A stretch of DNA of 64,000 nt from Romanomermis culicivorax (lineage: Eukaryota; Nematoda; Enoplea; Mermithida; Mermithidae): the NCBI GenBank assembly GCA_963922205.1, contig CAWUHX010000081.1, positions 744,001 to 808,000 on the forward strand. Reading direction: 5' to 3'. Under the pieces are notes generated by a model. It was not told the DNA's origin, made no database searches, and saw only the letters and a program-made list of their open reading frames with translations. Below, piece by piece: positions 22,247-34,784 of the stretch. A program made the position numbers and the translations under genes. How positions within the stretch are numbered: the stretch's first letter is position 1; each line of letters starts with the position of its first letter.

Positions 22247-25200
22247 TCAAGATTGGCAAAAAGTCGTTCTCAAATCCGTTTTCCGTAGATAACTGTCTTC
22301 TATAAATTTCAGCAACGACAAAAAATAAAACGTCCCGCATAGCCAACTAATTACTGTAATAATTATCATGAAAAGTCCGATTTCTATGTAGGCCATCGTT
22401 TCCGACGGTAGCATACAAAAGCCGGCCGATACGGTTGTCAAACATGACAAGAGAACCGGCAACGACATCAAATCCAACGTTCGAGAAACCCTGTCGCGCT
22501 GTGCGTTTTCTAGATCGTCATCTCCGCTTACGGCCGTAGTAATTTTGTACGCTGCTGCGTATAGTAAGGTGAAATCGAAGGACAAACCTGCGGTCAAAAT
22601 GATGATGGTCGATTCAACGATGTTCAATTTCCAACCGAACAATACTAAACACGCAACTGTAGTGATTATGACGCCGCAAATGGTCACTACGCTCAATAAA
22701 GACAATAAAAACGTCCTGGTTGCTAGAATGGCCACCGATAAAGCCACAAAAATGGACACCACGATAGAAACGGGCGTTCCGTACAGTAAACTGTGTTGTA
22801 GGTCGTACCACAACGTAGTGTAGTAATCGTAAGTAACCCACCAAAATTGGAAATCCACTTTTCCGCCATTATTGGCTTTTCGCCACAGTTCGGAAATTTC
22901 TTGATTAATTTCGTCGAAAAATATTTTCATGTCCACATACAGTAATGAGGAATTATAAATCGTCCTTGATGTCATATAATAACCGGGAACGTATTCTCCA
23001 ACGGATCGGGAGTCGAAAATGGGGCCGTCGCCCCAAACGTCCATGACTCTCGACCCTTGAACCAAACAGGCGTTTAAAAATTTTGATTCTTGGAAATAGG
23101 GGTGCGTATAATTGCAGCAGATGTCACTTTTTCGAACGCACGTTTGTCTTTTTGACCATTCGATGAATTGTTTATAAAAAGAGAAGGTGTGTGCCTTGGA
23201 CGGCGAAATTCGCGATGAATTCTGCAAATTTGTGTAAAAATCCCCTAAAATTTGTAATTTTTCCAAACTGAGGTTAAATTTCGAATCTAATGTCAAATTT
23301 ATATTTTTGGGACGTAAAATTTCCGGATTTAATAACGGTATATAATTATCTTTAGCGTCGAAACCCCAAAATATTTCTAAATAAATTCGATTCGATTGAA
23401 AACTATCGGCGAAATAGAAATAATCTTCTTTATGATCGTCGTACCATTCCATAGGGTTACTCCTTTTGAACAGCAGAATAGGGTTCTTAGTCGGCAGACC
23501 CAAACCCGGTTCGTGAAAAACCACGATCGTCGAAAAGAGAAACAATATGGGAAAAATCAGCAACCACAACAGTTTGAAACGATCGACGATTCTATACAGT
23601 ATCTTCCTCGCGAAATATATACCCAATTTTGAAACCTTAATTTTATAGTTGTTCAAATATTTCATTTTCGGTTCTATATATTTATCCAGGACCACCAACG
23701 AAGCCGGCAAATATGTAATGATCAAAAAATAATTACAGATCATGGTCGTACCGGCGAACAGGGCGAAACACTTCATGACGATCACGTCGCTGACGTAATT
23801 TGCATAAAAAGCCGCGGCAGTGGTAGCGTTCGTGATGAACATAGATTTGCTAGCACGAGCTATAGCCCGCCGTAAATTTGCATATTTTCTAGGATCGTGG
23901 TTGTCGGGACATTCGATTCTAGTAGTAGAAGATAGGGCGTCGTCGAAGATATGTTTCAAGACGAAAGTATTGTCGGCTCCGATACCGACTAAAAGTACGA
24001 CAACGAGTAAGTTGATAAAGGGGAAAAAATCGATGCGGAATACTGTAGAGTAGAAAAAATAGGCCAGCCCTACCGAGTAGAGTAAGGATAAGCCGACGCT
24101 CGTGCTGTAGAATAACGATCCAGAATAGAATATGCAAATCGTTGTGGCCAGAATAGCGGCTATCAATACGAATTTAGAATCTTGGATCAACGTTTCACCG
24201 TACAAGTTTAATTTTATCCCCAAATTCAGGCCTTTCAGCCGCAAATTTTTCAATTCACTCGACTTGATCCGAATACCGTCCAAAATTTTTCTCATCTTTT
24301 CGAAATTGGCCCCTTTTATGTTCTGATATTCGTAACTGGTCAGTTGCATAACTGGCAAAACTAAATTCAAGTAAATCGGGCCGGTCGAATTAAAATTTTT
24401 GACGAAATTTGAATTCTTAGATAAAATAAAAAAGAATAAATCGCGGTAGAACTTTGAACGGCATATTTGGGGCAAATTTTCTTGGCAAGTTTCGTCTTCG
24501 GTTTGAATTTCCGGGTCATAACAACGGAATATTTGATCCACGTACGATTGGCAAACGGCCAAATTTTTGACGCGATCGTCTAAATCGGCTTCGGTGAGCT
24601 GATCGCAGTGATTTCGGTCGGATAAACAGGTCAAATAATTGGGTAACGACCAAAAATGCGGATATTTGATGTAAGGTCGTAGTGGGTCGAATGTGGAATT
24701 TAATTGATCTTGAAACCGGCACATTTCTTTCATAGTTTCCACAGTGAATAAATTTTGAGTGTTTGAGGATTCGAGCACAACGTGAGCAAAATATTGAGCT
24801 GAAAAATAGAAAACGTGGTCTATTTTGCTCACTAATAAAATTCTGGAAAGCAAATACGGTTTCATACATTTACGATTTTGTGTTGAACCATATGTCGCGT
24901 TAGAACAGGAAGCATGTGAGCATACTGAACTTACCTTCAAGAATCTTGTAAGTGAAAAATTCTAGCTTTGTGTTAACTATTCTGACGACAGTACTGATTT
25001 TTGTCAATTGTCAACTTACAGTCTGTTTTTTATAAAATGCTTCCAAATAGAAAAGTGACACAAATCAGTACTGTCGTCAAAATCGTTTACATACAGCTCT
25101 TACTGTAAAATTTTTCACTCGAAAAATTGTTAAAGGTTAGGTCAGTATGCTCACGAATTTTCAGTCCTATATGATATATTGTTTATCAGAAAATCCTGAA

Positions 25201-28200
25201 AATCTGAAATACTACTTGCTTTCCACTTTCATTATTAAGAAGCATTTCAAGAAAAACAGAATATAGGGGCATTCTATAAAAAAACAGACTATAATGAACG
25301 CGATCTACAAAAGTTTATATTGGAGAATGAGTTGCAGCATTGTCTAAATTCTATAGAATTTCAGTTCATTCGACTGCTTCAAGTGTCAATATCCATGATC
25401 ACGGCTGAATAAATGGTCAAGCAACTTTTGAACTCCCGAAAATTGACAAAATTTTACGTTGATAGAAACATGGTTTCTCATAAAAACAGAGGTGGTTCAC
25501 AAAAACCTGCAGTAATGTGATTTAAGCGAACATAATCTCGACTTGAAAAACACAGTATGATGCATATTAAAAAAAATACGATGCAGTTGTTGGCGCCAAA
25601 ATTTCATGCATGTAGCTCATCTACAGTAAAAATTGCCAGTCTACAGCTACGACGTCCTTGCTATTGAAAAGTGATCGGAAAAAATCATTGAAACATGCAT
25701 CACAAAATGCTTTCCAATAAATGAGGTTTTTTGCACAGAATAATAAAATTTTCATTTTTTGCAGTGATTGCCTTACTTACAGTAATCGTCACTTTTTTAA
25801 ACAATTCTTCTAAATTCTAATTTTGAAGTCAGTAAAATGTTTTTTCAATAACGAAATTGAAAACCAAATACTATTTCATAATGTTTGATTTTTTGCTGAA
25901 TCACGTGTCACAAAAATTTTTGAACCACTCAACTACCCCTAACGGCTTTTGAGTAAAAAATTCGACACGAAACTTTGCTCAATTTTTAAAAAAGTACGTT
26001 TTCTGTCACTTTTCTCAATTTAAAAAGCGTTTTCCTAAAGGTGAACAATACAGCATTCATATTTTCGATAAGCATTTTTTATATTTTTCTCGCAGTTCTT
26101 AGAATTTATTCTAAATATGCCCGAGAAAAATACGTTTGAAAAAGTTGAAAAGTCTGTGGTTATGGGTCAATCTCCTCTGAGCTTCTTGTGAATAACTTTA
26201 GTATATAAAACCATACCAACTTTTGACATTTCACATAAAAATCTGATGTTTGCCTATTACGGCAATTCGCATTGCGATTGATTTTTAAACAGTGAATCTG
26301 TGCAGTTTTTTAGTTTCTGAAACGTTTTATTTTTTGAAAGGAGAAATACAAAATGTTCAAAATTAAGTTTATGGATCAATTCAATATAATTTTGGTTTTA
26401 ATACCAAGGTTCTTGAACATGAAAAATTCGCAGGACATATTTATCATTGCTTCGAAAGAAACTAAATATGGTAAGCAATGAAGATTTCAATGTTGTCAGG
26501 TTTAATTAGGAAAAAGTACCCTTATTTAGACGACTGTTTTCCTTTCATGTCAAAAATGTGCATAAAATTTTCTGAAAAGCAGTCCGGTTGCTGTAACTGA
26601 AATTTTAGAACACATAAAAAATGAAGTAAAAGAATGTAACCTGATCAGCATTTTATGGAATTCCTCAGCAGATCCTTTTTGTTTCATGCTTATAATTTCT
26701 GAAGTGCTAAATTCATGTTCAAAAAAGCCTGCTCCTTAATATATTCCTAAACCCAGATCAATGGTCACTTTCTATGAAATAATGATTGCACATTACCTTC
26801 TTTGAACGGATAACCAAGTTGTAGACAGGGCCCGGAAAAGACCCCATCTGACAGCAACGATGACAAAATATGATCATCGAATGGTTGGTCCCTTCTTCGC
26901 CTAAATAAGAGGGTAAGGATTATGGGACAAGTCACAACCAAATCCAGAATACCTATTTAGCTTATCCAATTGTCGAAAATAGTTTCGCCCGCTTCGAGGA
27001 TGCAAACTCAATTGCTGCTCTAAAATTTGCCATGTGACCACGCGCGGACTCCATTCAGTGTTCCTGGTTTCGAAACCCTGTAGAAATGTTCCACATTTCT
27101 CCAAGTGGTGTATAACCATACACTGGTATGGGAAGTGTTGACCTCACCCATAAAGTGTTGGACCGTACCCAGACAGGTGTTTGACCATAACCAAATAGTG
27201 ACTTTTCGAATGAGCAATAATATTCCTTCAGAAACATGCCAAATTGCACATTAATGATAGACCCCTCGATATCCATTGAAACGCACGATTTAAAATGGTG
27301 TACTCTTATTTTTAATGGAGTTATGGGTGGCTAAGGTTTGACCCAGATTCGATTGATCTCCCCCAGATTTTCTTTGCCGTCGATGTGTGTTTATAGTCCG
27401 TTTAATTTCGAATGAGACTCGGCGATGCAAAACGCAAGAAGCAAACGAGAAAAAGAAAAATCAAAAAATAGAAAAATAGTAAAGGAGAAAAATACAAATA
27501 TAGGGAGAAAGATAGTGATGAAAAATAGTGAAAATAGAAAAACAGAAAATAGATCTTTTTCATCATAGAGGCTGATTTGTAAAAAAGACTGAAACTCGTC
27601 ATGTTAGGAGGATTTTCTCACAATTTTTGGATCGGAAAATTCGGGCAGCGTTCCGTACAAAAAGCCGGCGATGGACAATCCAGCCGAAACGACTCCGGTA
27701 ACAATCATTACCCAGACTGGGTAGTTGACTATTACGGAACAGTAACTGAAATATAAAAATTACTCCGTTATTTAGGGCTCAAAAATTTATTAACTTGGCA
27801 GATCCAAGGTCCTGTTCGAAGTTGTCTGCTTTTTTCTGTGTATGAGAGGGAATATTTTTCATCAATGCTTTTTGTGTTGTTAAAAAGGTTAATTGTTGAA
27901 ACTTATTACCCTTTGCTTACTGCAAATAACGGTGTTAATAATGTAATCTTTGTATATAGGTGATTTTAAAACCATGCATTCTTATATTTAGTGATTGTTG
28001 GTCAACTGAAATTCCAAAAATAGAAAATCTCTATACTGAGACCCCAAAATACAGTTAAGTGCAGGTAGCGTTATATAATTTAGTATTTCAGTCATGGTTT
28101 TTTACTATGTGCTGTAGTACTTCAGAATATCAAACGCACTAAACATATCCAACGAAAATTTATGATTCACTTTCTTCATTAATGCTCAAGTAAACTAAGA

Positions 28201-29106
28201 ATATTTCCATTGGGGGCTGTACTAAGTCTTTTAACAATAGTGCCTTCATACTTTTCATCATATAGGTTTGTCGACAAAGCAATTTACCAAATATTTAGTG
28301 ATAGGAACATTATCAATCAAATTATTTGGCTACATCCCTTACTTATTCTTGTTCCAGTCAAAGAGCATTGAAGTTCAAAAATGGTAATAGTGATACTGCC
28401 AAAGATGGACTCTGTAGTGCTTTTGACATGAATGCCTATTTGAGGATTTTTCTCAGTAATCTGCTTCACTATTAGTTCATTCGTAAGCTCAGCTACAATA
28501 GTCAAACCACCGGATTCAGGAAAAGGGTTCAATAAACAAATTTACGAATATTAAGATGACCTGCGTGAAATATGCAGTATAATTTCTACGACACATGCCC
28601 GGTTTTTTTCAATTTGAAAATTACAAAATTGTCTATTTGTCATCATTATTCTCAATGCCAGCAGCTAATTTTGAGAAATCGATTTTTGTAGAGAAATTTA
28701 AGTCTTTCAAGAGTTCATAAATTATTACCGACAGTCTGGATAAAGTCTGCAATGAAGAGAACGGAACGATGTTCAAAATAAGGATCTTAGCAAATCGCAC
28801 CCTTTCTAAAAGTTGCCTTGTCTTGTTAAAACTGTGTTGTCAATTGTCAAGGGACAGATACAATGGAAAGGTACAATTACATATCAAATGATCTTTATTG
28901 GTTAATAAGATAGGCTCATATAGTGTGATCCGTTTGAAATTGACCATTTATTCGTAACCTACCTGTCAATAATTGACTCAAGAAAGTCGCAAGTTTTGGT
29001 CCAATATCCTGAACTCCTTTGTTCCTCCATATCGCTCCCGGTATTTTCCGAATCCAATAACAATTGTTCGAACACGTCGTCTGCCGACGGATCCAGTGGC
29101 TTTTTC
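22247..29106 (-). CDS. Dispatched-family sterol-sensing/RND transporter (CHE-14/DISP-like)
   Basis: Exons 28963-about 29106, 27622-27745, 26939 (or 26954)-27077, a 27-base micro-exon 24935-24961, and a large terminal exon 22247-24798, together about 990 aa. Exons 1-2 encode the first membrane segment and the family phrase LPEFSDPKI, joined in frame to GFETRNTEWSPRVVTW, the Dispatched GFE-RGT block. The large exon carries two multi-membrane halves, with GIGADNTFVL in TM4 (near 23968-23987), GLSFDF in TM10 (near 22571-22579), FYANYVSD and a C-terminal WLCGTFYF. Two Cys-rich extracellular loops are present. Dispatched proteins export lipid-modified Hedgehog in flies and vertebrates; nematode CHE-14 acts in apical secretion. 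The TM4 motif has D-N where the family usually has D-D. The true N-terminus is unresolved: the first exon is open upstream with a poor acceptor, and the ATG at SDMEEQ is one candidate start. Confidence 0.85.
25019..25266. mobile_element. MITE copy, TAGTCTGTTTTT family
   Basis: About 248 bp, closely matching 45722-45969 along its whole length. Ends are GTCTGTTTTTTATAAAATGC and, inverted, CTATATTCTGTTTTTCTTG. It lies in a Dispatched intron. Upstream (24983-25083) a GACGACAGTACTGATTT segment is also repeated in inverted orientation. Confidence 0.75.
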
Positions 29107-29696
29107 ACATAAAACTTGATTCCATCAAAAATAGATCAAGTAGAACTTGTTATTCTATAAAAATTGAAATAATGAGATTTCTAAGTCCATCGAAGACCAT
29201 CCTTGCATCATAAAATTTCCAATCTTTCACAACTTTATATAAATGTACAAAAATATGTATACATACTGTGCATCTGCGAATCAGCCAAAAAATTTGCGGG
29301 GACTATGAAACACTAGTCGAAATTATTGACAAAACTGGTTTGATCAATTACGACACGACATTTTGAAAATTCGTGCGTCCTAAATAAGGAAAGTTTTACT
29401 GACAAAAAGAAATTTTTCCACGTCACACAATCTGTGCAGGATACGGTTTATGGTGAAATTGGAGAAAGAAATTCTGGATTTTGAATTGTGGGCGGTTGAC
29501 ATCCTGATTTGAATCTTTACAAAAATTCGCACAATCCAATGCTCTGCAACTGTCGTGATAAGACAAAGGAAAGCTTACATATGGTAGAAAATGTTTCACA
29601 GAATCTAATTATTTCTGCTGATTCCAAAAAGTTACATATTATTGTGTAATACGGTTTCTCGTAACAAGAAGTTGTTTATTGTGGGAATACAAAATT

Positions 29697-32600
29697 TTAA
29701 ATCGACGATTTTCTCTTCAATCTACGTCTCAAAGCATCGAACGTCGATCTTTGTTGTTTGTCGGCCACTTTTTCGGTTTCATATTCGTGAACAACAAGAA
29801 CTACATTTTTAGAAGTTTCGGCCGAACCGACGTTGTCACTGCTGCCGTCGTGAACCAGTTTTTTCTTTAAGGCGACTTTGACCCGGCCGGTTATGGTTTT
29901 CAGTGTTTGGAATAGAGCCAAGCCCGTCGTTCCGATGAAACCGATGATGATACCGATGGTTCCGGCGATGTCGCCTAAAAAGATAAGGCTTGAAAAAACA
30001 TTGAGCAGCAATGTTTTCAACAGTTGTTCTTGAACTGCAATTAAAATTGCGACACATGCGGAGTGAAAAGTGTTTGAATATTAACCGAGAAACGATCGAC
30101 CATTGTTATGAACTTGACCATTATTGAACCTGCTATGGTTAATAGGATCTGAGGTCACTGAACTACTCTTGCTTTATTGAAGTGAGCTGAGTCCGCATTA
30201 CTTAGCACTATACTCCGTTCATTTTGAAATGATCGATACAACGAAGTCACAGTCAAATTTTAATTCAAATTATGGGAGGCTCGTTGACGCTATTCGATAA
30301 GTTTTTCCTTCACCAAACTCCTTGACGATCACTTCTTTCACAAAATATTATCGAAATTGATTTCTCAATCTCTAGTGAAGCGGTGTGTGCCGAAACTCCG
30401 ACCGCTGCATCAACTATTTCAAAATAAACGGAGTACACTTCAAGTCAGCAACACACAAAAACAAGCTATAATATGAAGGACGTGATGAAACTCGGACTCG
30501 TAGTCGCACCCGAATAAGGTCATTAGTAACTATGAACCTCACAAAATATTGACTTTGATCTTTCATAATATTATTTAAACCTGCATGTGAGTCGGATACT
30601 GATCAAAACTCACTACGGTCACAGGACCGACTGGATAATCAAATCTAAAAATGGAATGAAGTCAAACCTCGGACGTCATGCATTAAATCTGGAACTAATC
30701 TTGTACCAAAGAAAGTGGGGACTTTTAACAAAAAAATTCATAAATCCGAAATATGGTGATGAAGTAAAAGCTCAAAACAGGATTCTATTCGAACGTGAGC
30801 TGAGAACTTCAGTAAAGTAACCTGAGAAATTTTTTTTAATTAGGTTAGTCTCGTATTTCTGACCTTTCCTCGATGATCAAATTACAGTGTATCACACAAA
30901 AAAACGAATAAAAATTATGGAATTCACTTACGCAATTTTTTTCCTTGATCACTAAGAAAGTTTGAACGCGAATCATCCAAATCACATCCGCTTTTAATAT
31001 TTGGGTTTCTACCACACCAAATTTGATGCCCATGTCCCGAAATTCTATTCCAGATTCGAAATATTAGTTTTGATTTTGGAATCTATTAATTTTGAATCTA
31101 TGAATCCAATATTTATTTTGGAATGTTTGAATTTGATTCACGCTCCAGTCTTGCTTTCAATATACTAAAATTTGATCAAGTTTGTATCCTTGGACTTTTC
31201 TATTTTTTGCAGTATTCTTATACCTTATTAAAATAGTCTATAGCCTGTTTTTCCCCAAATGAGTCTCGAGAAGAAAAAAAATTTAATGCAAAAAAATGAA
31301 CAAACTGAGTACGCGTCCTCCTTTTTGTATCAAATTGACTATACAGTCAGAACTTCAACTTATGTAAGGAAAATATTGGCTTGCAATGCGTGTCATCGCA
31401 TGCTCATGGATTTGTTTGCATTTTGTACATTCAGAGACTTGCTTGAAAATTAATATGGAGTATAGCAGTATGCTTGTATACAATCTCCTACGAAAATTTC
31501 ACTTTTTGATCAATTGCTCACTCACTTACCCGCCAGACCAATTTGGCTATACGTCAACGACTCGTCTACAGTAACGATCGACATATCTTTGAGATAAATT
31601 TTTACCATTAGAATATTTTCTCTGCAATGAAAAAATGTTGCATTTTCATCAATAAATCAAAAAGACTGAATCAATTACTGCACAAAGGAATCATCTATAG
31701 TAAAATTTTGGAACATAATTCCCTCATCATCACTAGATCGTTTATGTCGAAGCTGTTGGAATGAGTTCTTGAACCCATTCAACGTTTCGATGCAAGATTG
31801 GTTGAGAGTTTTGCCGTTGAATATCATTTTTTCGATGATATTCCATACTTTATTGTAAATATTTCGAGATTGGTCAACGTATTTCGCTGAATCGAGCATT
31901 CGATCGGTCGCACTAAAGTTGAGTACTTCTGACTGAAAAAGGTATAGTTTAGCAAATCGGCATAGTTAATACTACTAACCAAAACCTTACGCCATTGAGG
32001 TTATCATCAAGTGAAGTGGAAATAGATGCAGGTAAGCTTGGAGTTGTTTTGATGCAGTCCAACAACATTTTGCCTTCGTATAACCACTTGTTGATCAAAT
32101 TCGAAGGCGATATTTTGGTCGTAGCATCTCTGGCCGTCAGTTCTGTGATTTTTGAGTTCAACCGATCTAGATCGATTACATTTCGTACGTATTTAGTTGA
32201 TATTCTGCCGAATGACAAACTTGGAACATATTCTACTATTTCACAGGTTTCAGGGCATTTGGATGCGTTCAACATTCCATAGTCGGCAAGTTTGCCTTGA
32301 GCGCAAAAAATTTCTGTTTGAGCGTTACAGTATTTTTTACTATCGTTCATTGTTCCAGTTGGCATGAAATTTGGATAACATCCGCATTCTTGACCGATAT
32401 TCTCGAAAATTTGCTCTAACAAGCATGCTTCGAAAGAATATGAATTGTGTAACTTCAGTTTGATGTCCCAATCACATTTTCCTTTCTCCAGTTTCGACAA
32501 TCGTTTAGTTTTGTGGTAAGACAATGCTATTGAAGTGTGGAAACCGGGCGACAGGTGAAATCCAAGTTGACCCACTACGGGCGGTCTTGCCTTATCCAAT

Positions 32601-34311
32601 AAGGCAATCACGACGTCTGATGTCTTGTCCAAACCCGGTAAACTGTCGTAGGATTGAACATTCAATAAGAAGGAAAGACTGCTCGTCGTACCTGTGATGT
32701 GAAAATTTGTGCATGACGAGCTAATGAACAATTAGTCAAGCATACCAGCATGTGAAATATTTGACGGCAAAACTTTGTCGTTTAGAACGTAACATATTCC
32801 CACATCAGAGAAAATCTTTGCTATATTGCTGATGTTGCACTCGTTATAGGGCAAATGGCACCTAGAATACAGAAATCTGCATTATCCGCATTTTGACTTA
32901 TTTTTTAAGCTTACTGTAGAAAAAATCTTTCTGCCTCCTTTGTGGAATCCATATAAAATGTGGACATATTTAATTCGGTATCGATATCTCCTGAGAATTC
33001 TTGTTTGTTAGCTGCGTGTTTAAGCAAAATCGACATTTCTGGGTAATATTTCGACACATAGCTCGAACTCAAGTATTTCGTATTGCAAAAATAAATATTC
33101 GGCAAGGGTAGCGAATCCGGATACGTAAATGACGAGGTTACCAAGACGGGATTGTCCAGGTAACTCTTTACTTTACCGACCAATTGCCATATGAGCAGTA
33201 TTGTGGCCAAGAGTAGAAGCGAAAAGCTGCATGCGCTAAAAGGGCAGAGTCTACTTAGAATCAAGAAGATAATCTTCAGTGTATTAAAAACAAATCAGCT
33301 GGAAATAATTCTGGAGGAACGACATTCGAAAGTTTCCAATAAACTTTCAAAGATATGACATTTAAAAAAATTAAAAAAGCCAAACTGTTCGATTTGTACT
33401 ACATTTGCAAATTTTGCAGACTTCAAGCGCATCAATCAGAATTGTCATACTGACAAATTGTTTACCAAAACACTCCTTCTGGAGCTCAGATAACGTATTT
33501 ATTGTGATGAAATCTGCGAGTTCTAATATGTTTTCGGTGAGGGTTCGATTCTCGTATTGGAAGGTGAATTGTAGGCTATTATATACATCAAGAATTTGAA
33601 ACTTCACAAATTTCTGTAAAGCGTAGATTGATACTAAACAAAAACAAGGATCATCACTGTTTTCGTGAAAGTCTTCTTCTAAACTGAAGTTACTAGTTTT
33701 TGCAAATTTTGACAAAAAACTTACTTTTCTGATAGAAGTCGCGGCTTCTATTAGAGTGTGTGTTCTATATTGGTGAAAGAGTTTTATTAGCAAACGGTAT
33801 TCCTTCTTCTTGTTCAATTAAGTGTCCAACTTTGATTAAATAAAAAACTATTGTCAAAACATCGCAAATTGAAATTTTCAAGACAATACGCACATTTTTT
33901 CACACTTTCTGAGATTGAAAACTGAATCTTTTTATCTCATGAAAATTTTGAATAAGCACTGAGATTTCAGTCACTCTAAAGACTGCCTTTTAAAGATCGA
34001 AAATATGGTACACTGAAATACCTCAACACATAATTCACCGGTTTTTCAACATAGTGTATGATCCTCTTCAACGTCGGATTACGGAAAAGCTGTTTATCGT
34101 CATCGACTTTCGGCGTCTCTGCGTCAACAAGCTTGCCTTCGTGGGATCCTTCGTTCCCCGACATTTGTTGTTGTTGCTGTTGACTTTCTCCTAGCTTTTG
34201 ATCTTTAACCCTCAATTTTCTGATCTGTTGACTACTGACCACAATCTGACCTGCGGCGTTTTTACTATTATCCAATAAAGTGTACCATTGCTCGGGGTTA
34301 CCGCCAAACAT
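29697..34311 (-). CDS. DEG/ENaC-family cation channel subunit
   Basis: Exons 34022-34311, about 33736-33774, 32915-33253, 32746-32861, 31991-32691, 31679-31932, 31530-31621 and 29697-29974 join in phase to 702 aa. Residues 1-109 are cytosolic with a polyglutamine run, TM1 is near 115-137, and a Cys-rich ectodomain follows with FSDVGICYVLND (the family GxCYTFN block), ECGCYPNFMP and CPETCEIVEY. The palm-to-TM2 segment is YSQIGLAGDIAGTIGIIIG, then a basic tail. Members form trimeric Na+-permeable channels gated by force, acid or peptides. Two family motifs are altered: the pre-TM1 His-Gly reads HT, and the GxS filter region reads GFI. The start ATG (34309-34311) is the first in frame. The 39-base second exon is supported by phase and by placing the HT motif at the correct distance from TM1. 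TECPR2 and Dispatched are on the same strand but unrelated. Confidence 0.85.
30213..30433. mobile_element. 221-bp MITE, TA-flanked
   Basis: Ends are CTCCGTTCATTTTGAAAT and, inverted, CTCCGTTTATTTTGAAAT, flanked by TA on both sides (30211-30212, 30434-30435), as for Tc1/mariner derivatives. It lies in the last DEG/ENaC intron. A similar single end (TACTCTGTTCATTCCAAAT) occurs near 36432. Confidence 0.75.
33371..33617 (-). other. Open region inside the DEG/ENaC intron, doubtful exon
   Basis: After an acceptor CTACGCTTTACAG a frame of about 80 codons stays open on the minus strand with two Cys clusters (CKICKC). It sits in the intron between channel exons 2 and 3, and including it would not connect to the conserved TM1 exon. 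It may be an alternative exon, a pseudogene piece or chance. Confidence 0.2.
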
Positions 34312-34339
34312 TGTGATAGTTGGAAAAAATTGTTCTTAC

Positions 34340-34473
34340 TACAGGATCTGTCAACACAAGTCGTCCGATCTATCATCATTGATCCTCTATTTTTCCCGGG
34401 CAGCGGAATCATGCAATATTCAAGCGTTGCCATGACGGCCAAGAAGCAGGTAGTACCAGTATCCTTTTTTGTC
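34340..34473 (-). CDS. Putative exon of an unrecognised gene
   Basis: Between an acceptor AACTAG and a strong donor GTAAGA lies a 134-base open segment encoding about 44 residues, including MATLEYCMIPLPGKNRG and TTCVDRSC. It ends about 28 bases before the DEG/ENaC start codon, so it may be an upstream alternative exon of that gene, or part of a separate gene with the exon at 36131-36388. The phases of those two do not match directly, so at least one piece is missing or misplaced. No family recognised. Confidence 0.35.
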
Positions 34474-34784
34474 CTAGTTTAGCCATTTTGGTTCATTTTC
34501 AGGGATTTGTTAATTATGTCTGAAAAAGATATCAAATTTTCATGAGAAACGTTCCATTGATAGAAGTTTGCATAAATAACTAGTTTTTATATGTGCACCA
34601 TGTCCTCAATTTTTCCGGAGTTCAATGATAGCATGTCATGACTTTTTTAATCTTCGTATAATCATTGGGATGGAAACCACGACCGATGTTTCGATATCCA
34701 ATTGGAATGTAAGTGATTGTTGTTCAGAGCCTCCCAAATATTGCTTTTCAGATATACTTGGATAACTAGGGAACAGTGGGGTAT

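Noticed and set aside
27402-27602. Hydrophobic 66-codon minus-strand frame
   Set aside because: It lies in the intron after the Dispatched TM1 exon, in a purine-rich tract; the flanking exons join directly in phase with a recognised family sequence.
28317-28532. 71-codon minus-strand frame between Dispatched exons 1 and 2
   Set aside because: The two flanking exons join in phase into a continuous membrane segment, leaving no place for it, and codon use is not coding-like.
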